From positions 4,354 through 15,636 of the forward strand of contig PKWH01000336.1 of assembly GCA_003131985.1 (NCBI GenBank): a stretch of 11,283 nt of DNA, written 5' to 3'. This document shows, in pieces, positions 1-7,127 of the stretch. The first letter of the stretch is position 1. Each line of letters opens with the position of its first letter. The DNA is from Acidobacteriota bacterium (lineage in GTDB: Bacteria > Acidobacteriota > Terriglobia > Acidiferrales > UBA7541). Position numbers and translations under genes: made by a program. The notes below the pieces were generated by a model that was not told the origin of the DNA, made no database searches, and saw only the letters and a list, made by a program, of their open reading frames with translations.

Positions 1-227
1 TCGAATACGGCAACGACGCGCGGCAGGGAAATGACAAGGACATGCTGATGGGCAACCACGGCGGGGTTGGGAAGTTCATGATTCAAGGTACAGCGGACCC
101 CGCAAATCCGCCGTTCGTCTGCGGCGGCTTGCAGAATTTTGTCGAGCTTCGCGGCGGCGATTACTTTTGGGTTCCGAGCATCACGGCCCTGCGCATGATC
201 GCGGACAATTCAGTTGATCCTCGCTGA
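1..227 (+). CDS. DyP-type haem peroxidase, C-terminal fragment (5' end outside window)
   Basis: Open from the left edge in the frame starting at base 3, giving about 74 visible residues before TGA at 225-227. The tail contains GGDYFWVPSITALRMIA, which matches my memory of the C-terminal core strand and helix of the larger DyP-type peroxidases (GGxYFFxPSxxALRxxA); the preceding GNHGGVGKFMIQGTADP resembles the segment just before it in that group. DyP enzymes use H2O2 at a haem to oxidise dyes, phenols or lipids. The catalytic GxxDG motif and proximal His lie upstream and cannot be checked. The P450 starts 15 bp after the stop, and its Shine-Dalgarno overlaps this stop codon, so the two are almost certainly co-transcribed. 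Family assignment is fairly good; subclass and substrate are unknown. Confidence 0.75.
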   Translation, partial: EYGNDARQGNDKDMLMGNHGGVGKFMIQGTADPANPPFVCGGLQNFVELRGGDYFWVPSITALRMIADNSVDPR

Positions 228-242
228 GGGAGATCCGCAAGT

Positions 243-1544
243 ATGAAACTGCTCGACAACTGGAAAAACGCGTTCGATCGCCTCGAAGCTGAGGGCATGG
301 CCGTGCTCCAAGAAGTCGAGACAGACGTGACTTCTTTCCTCGACCGACTAAAGCAGCATTTGATCGAAAATCCTGAGCCGGTATTCGCAGTGCTTCGTCG
401 CGTCCAACCCATCCTGTTCGTGAAAAACACCGCAGTCGTCACACGCTTCGAGGATGTCCAGGAAGTCCTCTCGCGCGATGACGTATTTCAAGTCACCTAC
501 AAAGATAAGATGGAAGTGGTCGCCGGAGGCAGCAATTTCTTCCTTGGTATGCAAAATTCCGCGGACTACGAACGCGATCACTCGCACATGCTCACCGTCA
601 TCCGCAGAGAAGACATTCCTCAGCAGGTCGCGCCTTTCGTGGCCGCTACCGCGGAAAGTCTCGTCGCCGCGTCCGGCGGCCGAATCGACGTCGTGGGACA
701 ACTGAGCCGCATCGTGCCCACGCGATGGATCGCGGCATACTTCGGCTGCCCTTGGCCTTCCGACGAAGACTTGGCAACCTGGAGCACCGCAGCGTTTCAA
801 TACTTGTTCACAGATATCGACGACGACCCTGCAGTTGCGGCGGCGGCGCGCGACGCCTCGGCTAAGACGCGCGCTTGGCTCGACACTTCGATTAGAAACC
901 GCAAGGCGCAGCCCTCGCAATCCGGAACGCCTCAACCCGATGACGTTTTGGGCCGATGCCTCGCGCTGCAAAACGCCGGTGTCCCGGGGATGGACGACTC
1001 GACGATTCGCACGAATCTTCTAGGCCTCTTCGTCGGCGCAATTCCAACCACGTCGAAGTGCTGCACGCAGGCTTTGGACGAACTGCTCAAACGTCCCGCA
1101 GACCTCGCAAAAGCTCAGGACGCAGCAGCATCGAATAATGACACGCTCTTGGCGGATTACGTCTTCGAGGCCTTGCGATTTAACCCGAACAATCCTGTCG
1201 TGGTACGTCTTAGTGTGCAAGATTACACGCTAGCGAAGGGCACCATGCGCGAAACCTTAATTCCAAAGGGCGCTTCCGTCGTTGCCGCCACACAATCGGC
1301 TATGTTTGACGACAGGTTCGTCGACTCTCCAAACGAGATTCGCGCCGGCCGTCCACCCTACCTCTATATGCACTTCGGCTATGGCCTGCACACCTGTTTC
1401 GGCCAGTACATCAATCGCGTTCAGATACCTGGAATTCTAAAGCCTTTGCTGAAGCGCAAGAACCTGAGGCGCGCGGTCGGAGACGCAGGCCAGCTAACGT
1501 ACAGCGGCCCGTTTCCTTCGACGATGACGGTTCAGTTCGACTGA
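243..1544 (+). CDS. Cytochrome P450
   Basis: 433 residues, a normal length for a soluble bacterial P450, with no signal peptide or membrane anchor. The haem-binding loop FGYGLHTCFG is at residues 378-387, with Cys385 as thiolate ligand. The K-helix ExxR is E309-A-L-R312 followed by FNPNNP. The I-helix segment VGAIPTTSK (264-272) sits where most monooxygenases have (A/G)Gx(D/E)TT. The threonine pair is kept (T269, T270), but the acidic residue is replaced by Pro268. Loss of the acid suggests altered O2 activation, and a peroxide- or hydroperoxide-using role beside a peroxidase is an inference. The start is ATG 243 with AGGGAG at 227-232, about 10 nt away and overlapping the upstream TGA. The gene lies between a DyP peroxidase and a GST-like gene on the same strand. 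Substrate not identifiable. Confidence 0.95.
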   Translation: MKLLDNWKNAFDRLEAEGMAVLQEVETDVTSFLDRLKQHLIENPEPVFAVLRRVQPILFVKNTAVVTRFEDVQEVLSRDDVFQVTYKDKMEVVAGGSNFFLGMQNSADYERDHSHMLTVIRREDIPQQVAPFVAATAESLVAASGGRIDVVGQLSRIVPTRWIAAYFGCPWPSDEDLATWSTAAFQYLFTDIDDDPAVAAAARDASAKTRAWLDTSIRNRKAQPSQSGTPQPDDVLGRCLALQNAGVPGMDDSTIRTNLLGLFVGAIPTTSKCCTQALDELLKRPADLAKAQDAAASNNDTLLADYVFEALRFNPNNPVVVRLSVQDYTLAKGTMRETLIPKGASVVAATQSAMFDDRFVDSPNEIRAGRPPYLYMHFGYGLHTCFGQYINRVQIPGILKPLLKRKNLRRAVGDAGQLTYSGPFPSTMTVQFD

Positions 1545-1580
1545 GATGCGATCGGCGTCGTGGAGAGCGATCCAGCAATA

Positions 1581-1601
1581 GCTCGCGACCCAGACGCGAG
1601 C
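1581..1601 (+). promoter_or_regulatory. Upstream stem-loop of an attenuator-like pair
   Basis: GCTCGCG (1581-1587) is perfectly complementary to CGCGAGC (1595-1601), with a 7-nt loop. Bases 1597-1601 are also the first half of the left arm of the downstream terminator-like stem, so the two structures cannot form together. The reading as an antiterminator-type switch is inference; the complementarity is directly visible. Confidence 0.45.
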
Positions 1602-1635
1602 CGCAACTCGCAGCTGTAGTAGCGGCTCGATTTTT
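1597..1635 (+). terminator. Terminator-like hairpin in the P450-GST spacer
   Basis: CGAGCCGC (1597-1604) pairs perfectly with GCGGCTCG (1622-1629) across a 17-nt loop and is followed by A then five T (1630-1635). This is the layout of an intrinsic terminator, though the loop is long and the T-run short. The GST Shine-Dalgarno GGAGG (1636-1640) follows at once. The element could end P450 mRNA, partly reduce GST transcription, or protect a processed 3' end. Confidence 0.5.
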
Positions 1636-1652
1636 GGAGGCAATTCCAATCC

Positions 1653-2444
1653 ATGGCACAGACCATTGCCGCACCGGATCCCGTTCTCGTCACGTTCCCT
1701 CCAAGCCTCGATAGCGAACTAAGCCGCTTTCTTGTTCAGCATTACGGAATCCAGCATGAGGAGCAACGTCACGCGCTGGGTTATGTGTTTCTCGCCACGC
1801 TCCGCCACGGCTTTACCGTTATCTTTCCGCTTCTCTACAGCGACTCATTCAGACTCGTGGGACCGCGACCCATCGCAAACTATTTCGATACTCGCTGCGC
1901 ATCCGAACTTCGTCTGTTCCCGGTGGACAAAACTGAAATGCAACAAGTGGAAAGCGACTGGACGCAATTTAACAACACGCTCGCATTCGCCACCGCTCGC
2001 TTTGCCTATTACCACCTCTTGCCTCATCGCGACATCATGATTGCTCCTTTAAGCCAGGGCACGCCCGGTAACGAACAAAAGGCCGTCGTCTCCGCGTACT
2101 CGACATTCGCGTGGGTTCTCACAACCCTGCTCGGATTGAGCGCGAAGAGCGCACAGACCAGCCTCGACCAGATCAGGACCGTCTTCGACGCGGTTGACAC
2201 GAGGCTCGCTTCGGGCGAACAATTCCTGGTTGGCGATCGGCTCACACTGTCCGACCTCGCATTTTCCGTGGCCGCTGCGCCCGTCGTCCTGCCTCCAACT
2301 TATGGTGGGCCTATCCCGTCATTTGACGAAATGCCCGCCGAAATTCAGACTGTCGTAACCGAAATGAGATCTCGCGTCGCCGGGATTTTCGCCCTGCGAA
2401 TGTACCAAGAACACCGAAGCATATTTGGCGTTGGCTCGGTTTGA
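1653..2444 (+). CDS. Glutathione S-transferase-like protein
   Basis: 263 residues, slightly longer than typical GSTs (about 200-230). The N-terminal half fits a thioredoxin-like GST domain: PSLDSELSRFLVQHYGI at about residues 12-28 corresponds to the first helix, and FPLLYSDSFRLVGPRPIANYFD (about 55-76) to the usual VPxLxDxxxxLxxSxxIxxYLD stretch. The C-terminal helical domain has FLVGDRLTLSDLAFSVAA from residue 191, including the GST N-capping box T198-L-S-D201. No obvious catalytic Cys or Tyr is visible at the N-terminus, so transferase activity is not assured; a peroxide- or epoxide-handling, isomerase or binding role is possible. The start is ATG 1653 with GGAGG at 1636-1640, a rather long 12-nt spacer. 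As third gene after a DyP peroxidase and a P450, it may process the reactive product of those enzymes (inference). Confidence 0.8.
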   Translation: MAQTIAAPDPVLVTFPPSLDSELSRFLVQHYGIQHEEQRHALGYVFLATLRHGFTVIFPLLYSDSFRLVGPRPIANYFDTRCASELRLFPVDKTEMQQVESDWTQFNNTLAFATARFAYYHLLPHRDIMIAPLSQGTPGNEQKAVVSAYSTFAWVLTTLLGLSAKSAQTSLDQIRTVFDAVDTRLASGEQFLVGDRLTLSDLAFSVAAAPVVLPPTYGGPIPSFDEMPAEIQTVVTEMRSRVAGIFALRMYQEHRSIFGVGSV

Positions 2445-2701
2445 CCTGTCCGAAGGCGAGCGCATCGAAGGCCTCACACTTTTAATATCTGTTAACACAG
2501 TGTCACATCGGCACGCGGCATCCTTCCTGAAACATCTCGTCTGGTGAACTTTCGCGCGACCAGCCTCTAAGACCATCGCAGCTAGTTGATTCAAAGCGGC
2601 TTGTGTCCCAGCGAGGGCGGTCGGTTTGGCCTCCCGTCTGCTCCTTCTCACCTGGCCCGTCGCCGAGGAGATCCCTACAGGACCACGCTCTAGTGACTGA
2701 C
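2445..2701. other. Gene-free leader between GST-like gene and signalling unit
   Basis: I find no supportable gene here. The region has an A/T-rich patch around 2478-2500 that includes the short near-palindrome CTGTTAACACAG and a hyphenated ACACT/AGTGT pair. No promoter with both hexamers at acceptable spacing could be identified. The promoter of the downstream kinase unit most likely lies here, by position only. Confidence 0.5.
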
Positions 2702-2720
2702 TCTTCTTGGGAAGAAGGAG
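2702..2720 (+). promoter_or_regulatory. Shine-Dalgarno partly sequestered in a hairpin
   Basis: The strong Shine-Dalgarno AAGGAG is at 2715-2720, 5 nt before ATG 2726. The segment TCTTCTT (2702-2708) pairs with AAGAAGG (2712-2718) around a GGG loop, six Watson-Crick pairs plus one T-G, and covers the AAGG part of the site. The stem is rich in A-U pairs, so it would be weak and could act as a modest translational gate or thermosensor-like element. That role is inference. Confidence 0.4.
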
Positions 2721-2725
2721 AAAGG

Positions 2726-2830
2726 ATGCACAGATTTGATGGCTGGGCCGAGAAGAGTCAATTTCTCGCCTGGATCACTTCACGCACTCTAGAAAAAATA
2801 GTGCGTGACGCTCCCGCGGGAAGAAACTGA
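2726..2830 (+). CDS. Small ORF, 34 codons, apparently coupled to the hybrid kinase
   Basis: Begins MHRFDGWAEKSQFLAW and ends DAPAGRN. I do not recognise it. It has a better Shine-Dalgarno (AAGGAG, 5-nt spacer) than the kinase gene, and its TGA (2828-2830) is separated from the kinase ATG (2832) by one base, a geometry typical of translational coupling. The peptide is soluble-looking, with a short amphipathic stretch and no membrane segment. It could be a leader peptide whose translation opens the kinase start, a genuine small protein, or a chance ORF. The upstream part of this frame (from 2603) has no start as well supported as 2726. Confidence 0.4.
   Translation: MHRFDGWAEKSQFLAWITSRTLEKIVRDAPAGRN
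2780..2808 (+). repeat. Inverted repeat within the small ORF, upstream of the kinase start
   Basis: TCACGCACT (2780-2788) and AGTGCGTGA (2800-2808) form a perfect 9-bp stem with an 11-nt A-rich loop. No T-run follows, so it is not a terminator. It ends 10 nt before the kinase Shine-Dalgarno-like GGGAAG (2818-2823) and could act as an RNA structure affecting kinase translation or as a protein-binding operator. Confidence 0.4.
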
Positions 2831-2831
2831 T

Positions 2832-5800
2832 ATGCGCTTCCTGCGCAATTTCTCGCTTCGTGGAAAATTAACTGCGATCGTCATGATCACTTGTTCCGTC
2901 GCTATCCTGGTCGCCTGCACCGTCTTCGCCGTCTATGACGTGACAACGTTCAGGCGTTTGGTCGCGAGTGAACTGGGAACCGTCGCTCAGATCACTGGCT
3001 CGAACCTGACGGCCGCGCTGACGTTCGGCGATAACAAGGCCGCCGGTGAAATTCTCAGTTCTTTGGGCATCCAGACGCACATCATGGAAGCTTGCGTTTT
3101 TAGGGGAGATGGAACGGTTCTCGCGGAATACCGACGCGGTGGTTCGAAAGAATCCTTCATTCCTCCGGCGCCGCTTCCTGACCAGAATTTGATCGTCTCC
3201 GGCAATATGCTTGTATTTCGCGGAATTTGGCTAGACGGGGAACTCATTGGATCGATTTACGTGAAATCCGATCTTGGCGAACTTCACGGCCGCGTTGTGC
3301 GCTTCTCGGAAATCATATTAGCCGCGTTCCTCTTGTCTCTCGTCACTTCCTTGCTCCTCGCCTCGCATCTGCAACGATTAATCTCCGAGCCGATCGGACA
3401 ACTGGCGCGGACGGCCTCCGAGGTATCTCACAGGAAGGACTACTCCCTTCGAGTGACGAGAGGGAATGACGATGAGATCGGGTTTCTGGTCGATAAGTTT
3501 AACGAAATGCTCGAACAGATCGAACACCGCGAATCGGCACTGCAGTCTGTGCACGACGGTTTAGAGCGTCGGGTAGACGAACGCACTCGCGAGTTGCAGA
3601 AAGAGGTTGCCGTTCGTACACGCGCCGAACACGAGCTCGAAGAACGAAAAAGCTTCCTCAATTCTCTTATCGAAAATCTCCCGATCGCAATTGTCGCGAT
3701 CGACGACGATGACGCTGTCCAAATGTCCAACCCTGCTTTTGAGACTTTATTCCGTTATTCACGGCAAGCCATCGTCGGCCAGCCGCTGGCCGATTTGGTG
3801 ACAAATTCGGAGTTTCGCCCGGAACTGGAAGCGAACAGAAAGAGTCTTCGGCAAGGAAAAACCGTGCACGTGGTCACGCAACGGACCCGGAGCGACGGAA
3901 GCTTGGTAGACGTGGAGGCCTATTCTGTCCCGCTCGGTGCACAAGGGAAATTCACGGGCGCCTTGCTGCTCTATCAAGACATAACCGAACGCAAATTGGC
4001 AGAGGAGGCTATGCGCCATGCCAAAGAAGCCGCGGAAGCCGCCAGCAACGCAAAAAGTGAATTTCTTGCCAACATGAGTCACGAAATCCGCACTCCCATG
4101 AATGGAATTTTGGGAATGACCGAGCTGACTCTTGAGACAGACTTGAATCCCGAGCAGCGCGACTACTTGGGCATGGTAAAAACTTCCGCCGATTCGCTCC
4201 TCGTACTGCTGAACGACATCCTGGATTTTTCAAAGATCGAAGCGGGCAAACTCGATCTCGACCTTGCGCCATTTCCGCTCCGCGAGAGCCTGGGAGAAAC
4301 GCTGAAGATACTGGGCATTCGTGCGCACCAGAAATCGCTGGAACTTGCCTGGCAGGTGGCGGAAGACGTGCCCGAATACGTGGTGGGTGACTTGGGCCGT
4401 TTGCGTCAGATCGTGGTTAACCTGATAGGGAACGCTCTGAAATTCACCGAGCATGGAGAAGTTTTTCTGCTGGTCGAAAAAGTTCGAGATTTGCCCGAAG
4501 AAGTGGAGCTGCATTTCTCCGTGCGAGACACCGGAATTGGAATCGCGAAAGAGAAGCAATCCGAAATTTTTGCTCCCTTCACTCAGGCGGACGGTTCCAC
4601 CACACGGCTCTACGGGGGGACCGGACTCGGGCTTGGGATCGCAACGCGCCTCGTGGAAATGAGCCGGGGAAAAATCTGGGTTGAGAGCGAACTGGGACAC
4701 GGCAGCACTTTTCATTTCACAATGCATTTCGGCATTGCGGACGGCAAAAATCGAGAACGCAAAGTTCCCGACCCTGAAATCCTTCAAAACTCCGGCGCAC
4801 TTATAGTCGATGACAATCAAACAAATCGCACCATTCTGCTGCAAATGCTCGCGGAATGGGGACTTCGCGCAGAGGCCGTGGGCGGAGTGCGATTAGCGCT
4901 GGAGGCATTGGAGCGGGCTCGCGCCGCCAAGCAACCATTTGACCTCGTGATCACCGATCTTCACATGCCCGAGGCAGATGGGTTCGCTCTTGTCGAAGAT
5001 ATCCGCAAGAATCCACGATCGACTCACCTTCCCGTGATAATGCTAAGTTCCGGTTCGCTGCGCGGCGACCGCGAACGCTGCCGCGATCTGGCGATTGCTG
5101 CCTGTCTAACGAAACCTGTGCAACCCTCTGAGCTTCTCGATGTGCTCTTGAACGAGTTAACAAGAGCAAAACCTGAACACCCGGAAGTAATCGTTAGCCG
5201 GGAGCCCATTGCCGAACAAAGACCCGGTTTGAAGGTATTGCTCGCCGAAGACAATGCCGTCAACCGGCTTCTTGCTCGAAGGTTGCTTGAAAAATATGGC
5301 AACACGGTAATCGCTGTCGAAAACGGCCAAGAAGCGCTTGAGGCCATAGAACGCGAAAAGCCGGATCTGGTAATCATGGACGTACAGATGCCGGTGATGG
5401 ACGGTCTAGAGGCGATTCGCACTGTAAGGGCCAAGGAGCAGACCTCCGGACTGCACTTGCCGATAATTGCTCTAACCGCGCACGCCATGAAGGGCGATCG
5501 CGAAAAATGTTTGGAAGCCGGCGCGGATGGATATCTCACCAAGCCGATCCGCGCAGCCGAATTATTTGCCGCGCTCGGCCGGATAAAGACCGGAAATATT
5601 GCGCCGGACCCTCCCCCTGCGATGGCAGCAGATTCCGTTACCTCTTCCATCGCCGTCCTCGATTTGAAAGAGGCGCTTCATCGGATGGGAGACCAGGAAA
5701 CTCTCGAGGAGCTGGCAAGACTCTTCCTTGAAGAATGTCCGAAGTTAATGACGCAAATTCGTCAATCTCTGGCAGAGTCTGACGGCATAGCCCTTGAGCG

Positions 5801-5993
5801 TTCTGCCCATTCTCTGCAAGGGTCCTCAGCGAGCCTCGGAGCCCCCGGCATTTCTCGCGCTTCGCAGGAATTGCAGAAGCTCGCTCGGTCCGGACACTGG
5901 ATTGCCGCTCGATCGGTGTTCGCAAATTTAGAGAGGGAAATCGCCGCTCTGTATTCGCAACTTTCTACCCTGCTGCGTACAGTGCCGTCTTGA
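2832..5993 (+). CDS. Hybrid sensor histidine kinase with two receivers and HPt (CHASE8-HAMP-PAS-HisKA-HATPase-REC-REC-HPt)
   Basis: 1053 residues from ATG 2832. That start was chosen over GTG 2805 because GGGAAG lies 8 nt upstream and the product then begins directly with the cytoplasmic MRFLRNFSLRGKL ahead of TM1 (about 14-35). An extracytoplasmic CHASE8-like sensor follows (about 40-155, with the typical NLTAALTFGD), then TM2 (161-181), HAMP (about 182-235), a coiled coil and one PAS domain (about 275-385). The HisKA phospho-acceptor is His417 in SHEIRTPMNG. The ATPase has N530/N534, DTGIG from D566, and G-box GGTGLGLG (595-602). Receiver 1 has D660/D661, phospho-Asp709 and K761. Receiver 2 has E806/D807, phospho-Asp850 and K904. 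The HPt His is H993 in AHSLQGSSASLG. All key residues are present, so a full internal phosphorelay is plausible. Inner-membrane protein; stimulus unknown. Likely output is the downstream REC-GGDEF protein. Confidence 0.95.
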   Translation: MRFLRNFSLRGKLTAIVMITCSVAILVACTVFAVYDVTTFRRLVASELGTVAQITGSNLTAALTFGDNKAAGEILSSLGIQTHIMEACVFRGDGTVLAEYRRGGSKESFIPPAPLPDQNLIVSGNMLVFRGIWLDGELIGSIYVKSDLGELHGRVVRFSEIILAAFLLSLVTSLLLASHLQRLISEPIGQLARTASEVSHRKDYSLRVTRGNDDEIGFLVDKFNEMLEQIEHRESALQSVHDGLERRVDERTRELQKEVAVRTRAEHELEERKSFLNSLIENLPIAIVAIDDDDAVQMSNPAFETLFRYSRQAIVGQPLADLVTNSEFRPELEANRKSLRQGKTVHVVTQRTRSDGSLVDVEAYSVPLGAQGKFTGALLLYQDITERKLAEEAMRHAKEAAEAASNAKSEFLANMSHEIRTPMNGILGMTELTLETDLNPEQRDYLGMVKTSADSLLVLLNDILDFSKIEAGKLDLDLAPFPLRESLGETLKILGIRAHQKSLELAWQVAEDVPEYVVGDLGRLRQIVVNLIGNALKFTEHGEVFLLVEKVRDLPEEVELHFSVRDTGIGIAKEKQSEIFAPFTQADGSTTRLYGGTGLGLGIATRLVEMSRGKIWVESELGHGSTFHFTMHFGIADGKNRERKVPDPEILQNSGALIVDDNQTNRTILLQMLAEWGLRAEAVGGVRLALEALERARAAKQPFDLVITDLHMPEADGFALVEDIRKNPRSTHLPVIMLSSGSLRGDRERCRDLAIAACLTKPVQPSELLDVLLNELTRAKPEHPEVIVSREPIAEQRPGLKVLLAEDNAVNRLLARRLLEKYGNTVIAVENGQEALEAIEREKPDLVIMDVQMPVMDGLEAIRTVRAKEQTSGLHLPIIALTAHAMKGDREKCLEAGADGYLTKPIRAAELFAALGRIKTGNIAPDPPPAMAADSVTSSIAVLDLKEALHRMGDQETLEELARLFLEECPKLMTQIRQSLAESDGIALERSAHSLQGSSASLGAPGISRASQELQKLARSGHWIAARSVFANLEREIAALYSQLSTLLRTVPS

Positions 5994-6063
5994 GGTTTTT
6001 GTCGCAAGGTCACGCAGTCGGACCACAAATGTAACGGGTTGGCAACACAGCGTAGGTGCCTCT

Positions 6064-7056
6064 TTGAACGAAGAAAAAGATTTGAAAAAACAAATTGTGA
6101 TTGCCGAAGATGATCCGGTTTCCCGGCGTTTGCTGGAGGTACTTCTCACCCGCGCCGGATACCAGGTTTCTGTTGCCGCCAACGGAACCGAAGCCCTGGA
6201 ACTTCTCGATCAAGTGGATGCTCCCCGTCTAGCGGTGCTGGATTGGATGATGCCTGGTCTTGAAGGCCTTCAAGTGTGCCGGAAAATTCGCGAACGCAAG
6301 GATCGTCCCTACACCTACATTTTGTTGCTTTCCGCGCGCGTGCAAAAGGAAGATTTGCTGCTCGGTTTGGAATCGGGAGCCGATGATTATTTGACCAAGC
6401 CTTTTGACGCCCAAGAGCTCCGCGCGCGCCTTCACGTGGGCCAGCGAATTTTGCAATTGCAGGATCGGCTGATGGAGAAGGGGGCCGAACTCCTCTTTCG
6501 CGCCACCCACGACTCGCTGACCGGAATCTCAAACCGAGGTATGGTTCTCGATACGCTGCGCCGGGAGCATTCCCGGCAAGTACGTGGTGCCGGCTCATTT
6601 GGAATCATCTTGCTGGACATCGATCATTTCAAAAATGTGAACGACACTTATGGCCACCAATGTGGTGACGCCGTATTGCAGGAAGTCGCGCGGATAATGA
6701 CCGCAAGTGTGCGAGCCTATGACACGGTGGGACGCTACGGCGGCGAAGAGTTTTTGATTGTTGTTCCTTCTACTGATGCGGCGAGTGTTTTCGGACTATC
6801 GGAGAGAATCCGCCATACAATCGCTGCGAAACCGATCGCGACGGGTTCTGGAGAAATTTCGATTACCGTCAGTTTGGGCCTAGCTGTAAGCAGCGGTACC
6901 GCTCCGCTTGATCCTGAGGCCATGCTCGGTACCGCAGACGAGGCGCTGTACCGCGCCAAAGAAGGCGGACGAAACCGCTCCGAAATGGGGGTCTGTGAAG
7001 TTGCGCCCTCGCCTGCCATCGCCGAAGTTGCCCCGGTCAAAGCCGGCTCCGAATAG
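6064..7056 (+). CDS. PleD-like response regulator diguanylate cyclase (REC-GGDEF)
   Basis: About 330 residues. An N-terminal receiver has acidic E15-D16-D17, phospho-Asp60 in LDWMMPG and Lys112 in LTKPF. A GGDEF domain then has the active-site signature GGEEF at 226-230, preceded by DxDxFKxxND (ILLDIDHFKNVND). An RxxD inhibitory site is intact: R217-A-Y-D220 lies exactly five residues before GGEEF, so product feedback inhibition is expected. It makes c-di-GMP from two GTP when phosphorylated (family knowledge). No ATG precedes the receiver core. TTG 6064 with AGGTG at 6054-6058 is the best start, and TTG 6082 is an alternative that shortens the protein by six residues. It lies 70 bp after the hybrid kinase on the same strand, the probable phosphodonor pair. 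Soluble, cytoplasmic. Confidence 0.93.
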   Translation: MNEEKDLKKQIVIAEDDPVSRRLLEVLLTRAGYQVSVAANGTEALELLDQVDAPRLAVLDWMMPGLEGLQVCRKIRERKDRPYTYILLLSARVQKEDLLLGLESGADDYLTKPFDAQELRARLHVGQRILQLQDRLMEKGAELLFRATHDSLTGISNRGMVLDTLRREHSRQVRGAGSFGIILLDIDHFKNVNDTYGHQCGDAVLQEVARIMTASVRAYDTVGRYGGEEFLIVVPSTDAASVFGLSERIRHTIAAKPIATGSGEISITVSLGLAVSSGTAPLDPEAMLGTADEALYRAKEGGRNRSEMGVCEVAPSPAIAEVAPVKAGSE

Positions 7057-7099
7057 CATGCGGTTTCTCGCGCCTTCCTAGGCTGAACATGGCAACTTC

Positions 7100-7127
7100 G
7101 CGAGCTTCAATTTGAAGATGAACTCGC
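7100..7127. terminator. Possible bidirectional terminator-like stem between convergent genes
   Basis: Outer arms GCGAG (7100-7104) and CTCGC (7123-7127) enclose CTTCAA/TTGAAG (7105-7110, 7112-7117), with a five-base bulge on one side and a single-base centre that would have to open. It overlaps the last codons of the DUF885 gene and sits at the meeting point of two convergent genes. Neither side has a clean T-run, so support is positional and weak. Confidence 0.22.

Noticed and set aside
348..971. 207-codon minus-strand ORF inside the P450 gene
   Set aside because: Antisense shadow of a clearly recognised P450; no Shine-Dalgarno and no recognisable protein.
2441..2488. TTGACC plus TAATAT as promoter of the kinase unit
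   Set aside because: The two hexamers are 36 bp apart, far outside the 16-18 bp range.
2812..2821. TCCCGCGGGA palindrome overlapping the kinase Shine-Dalgarno
   Set aside because: A loopless palindrome can form only a 3-bp RNA stem; unlikely to matter by itself.
2805..2831. GTG 2805 as start of the hybrid kinase
   Set aside because: It lies within the arm of a stem-loop with no Shine-Dalgarno at a suitable distance; ATG 2832 has one and gives a normal N-terminus before TM1.
4230..4844. 204-codon minus-strand ORF inside the hybrid kinase, and a similar one at 5024-5650
   Set aside because: Both lie opposite conserved HATPase and receiver codons; their sequences are low-complexity and unlike any family I know.
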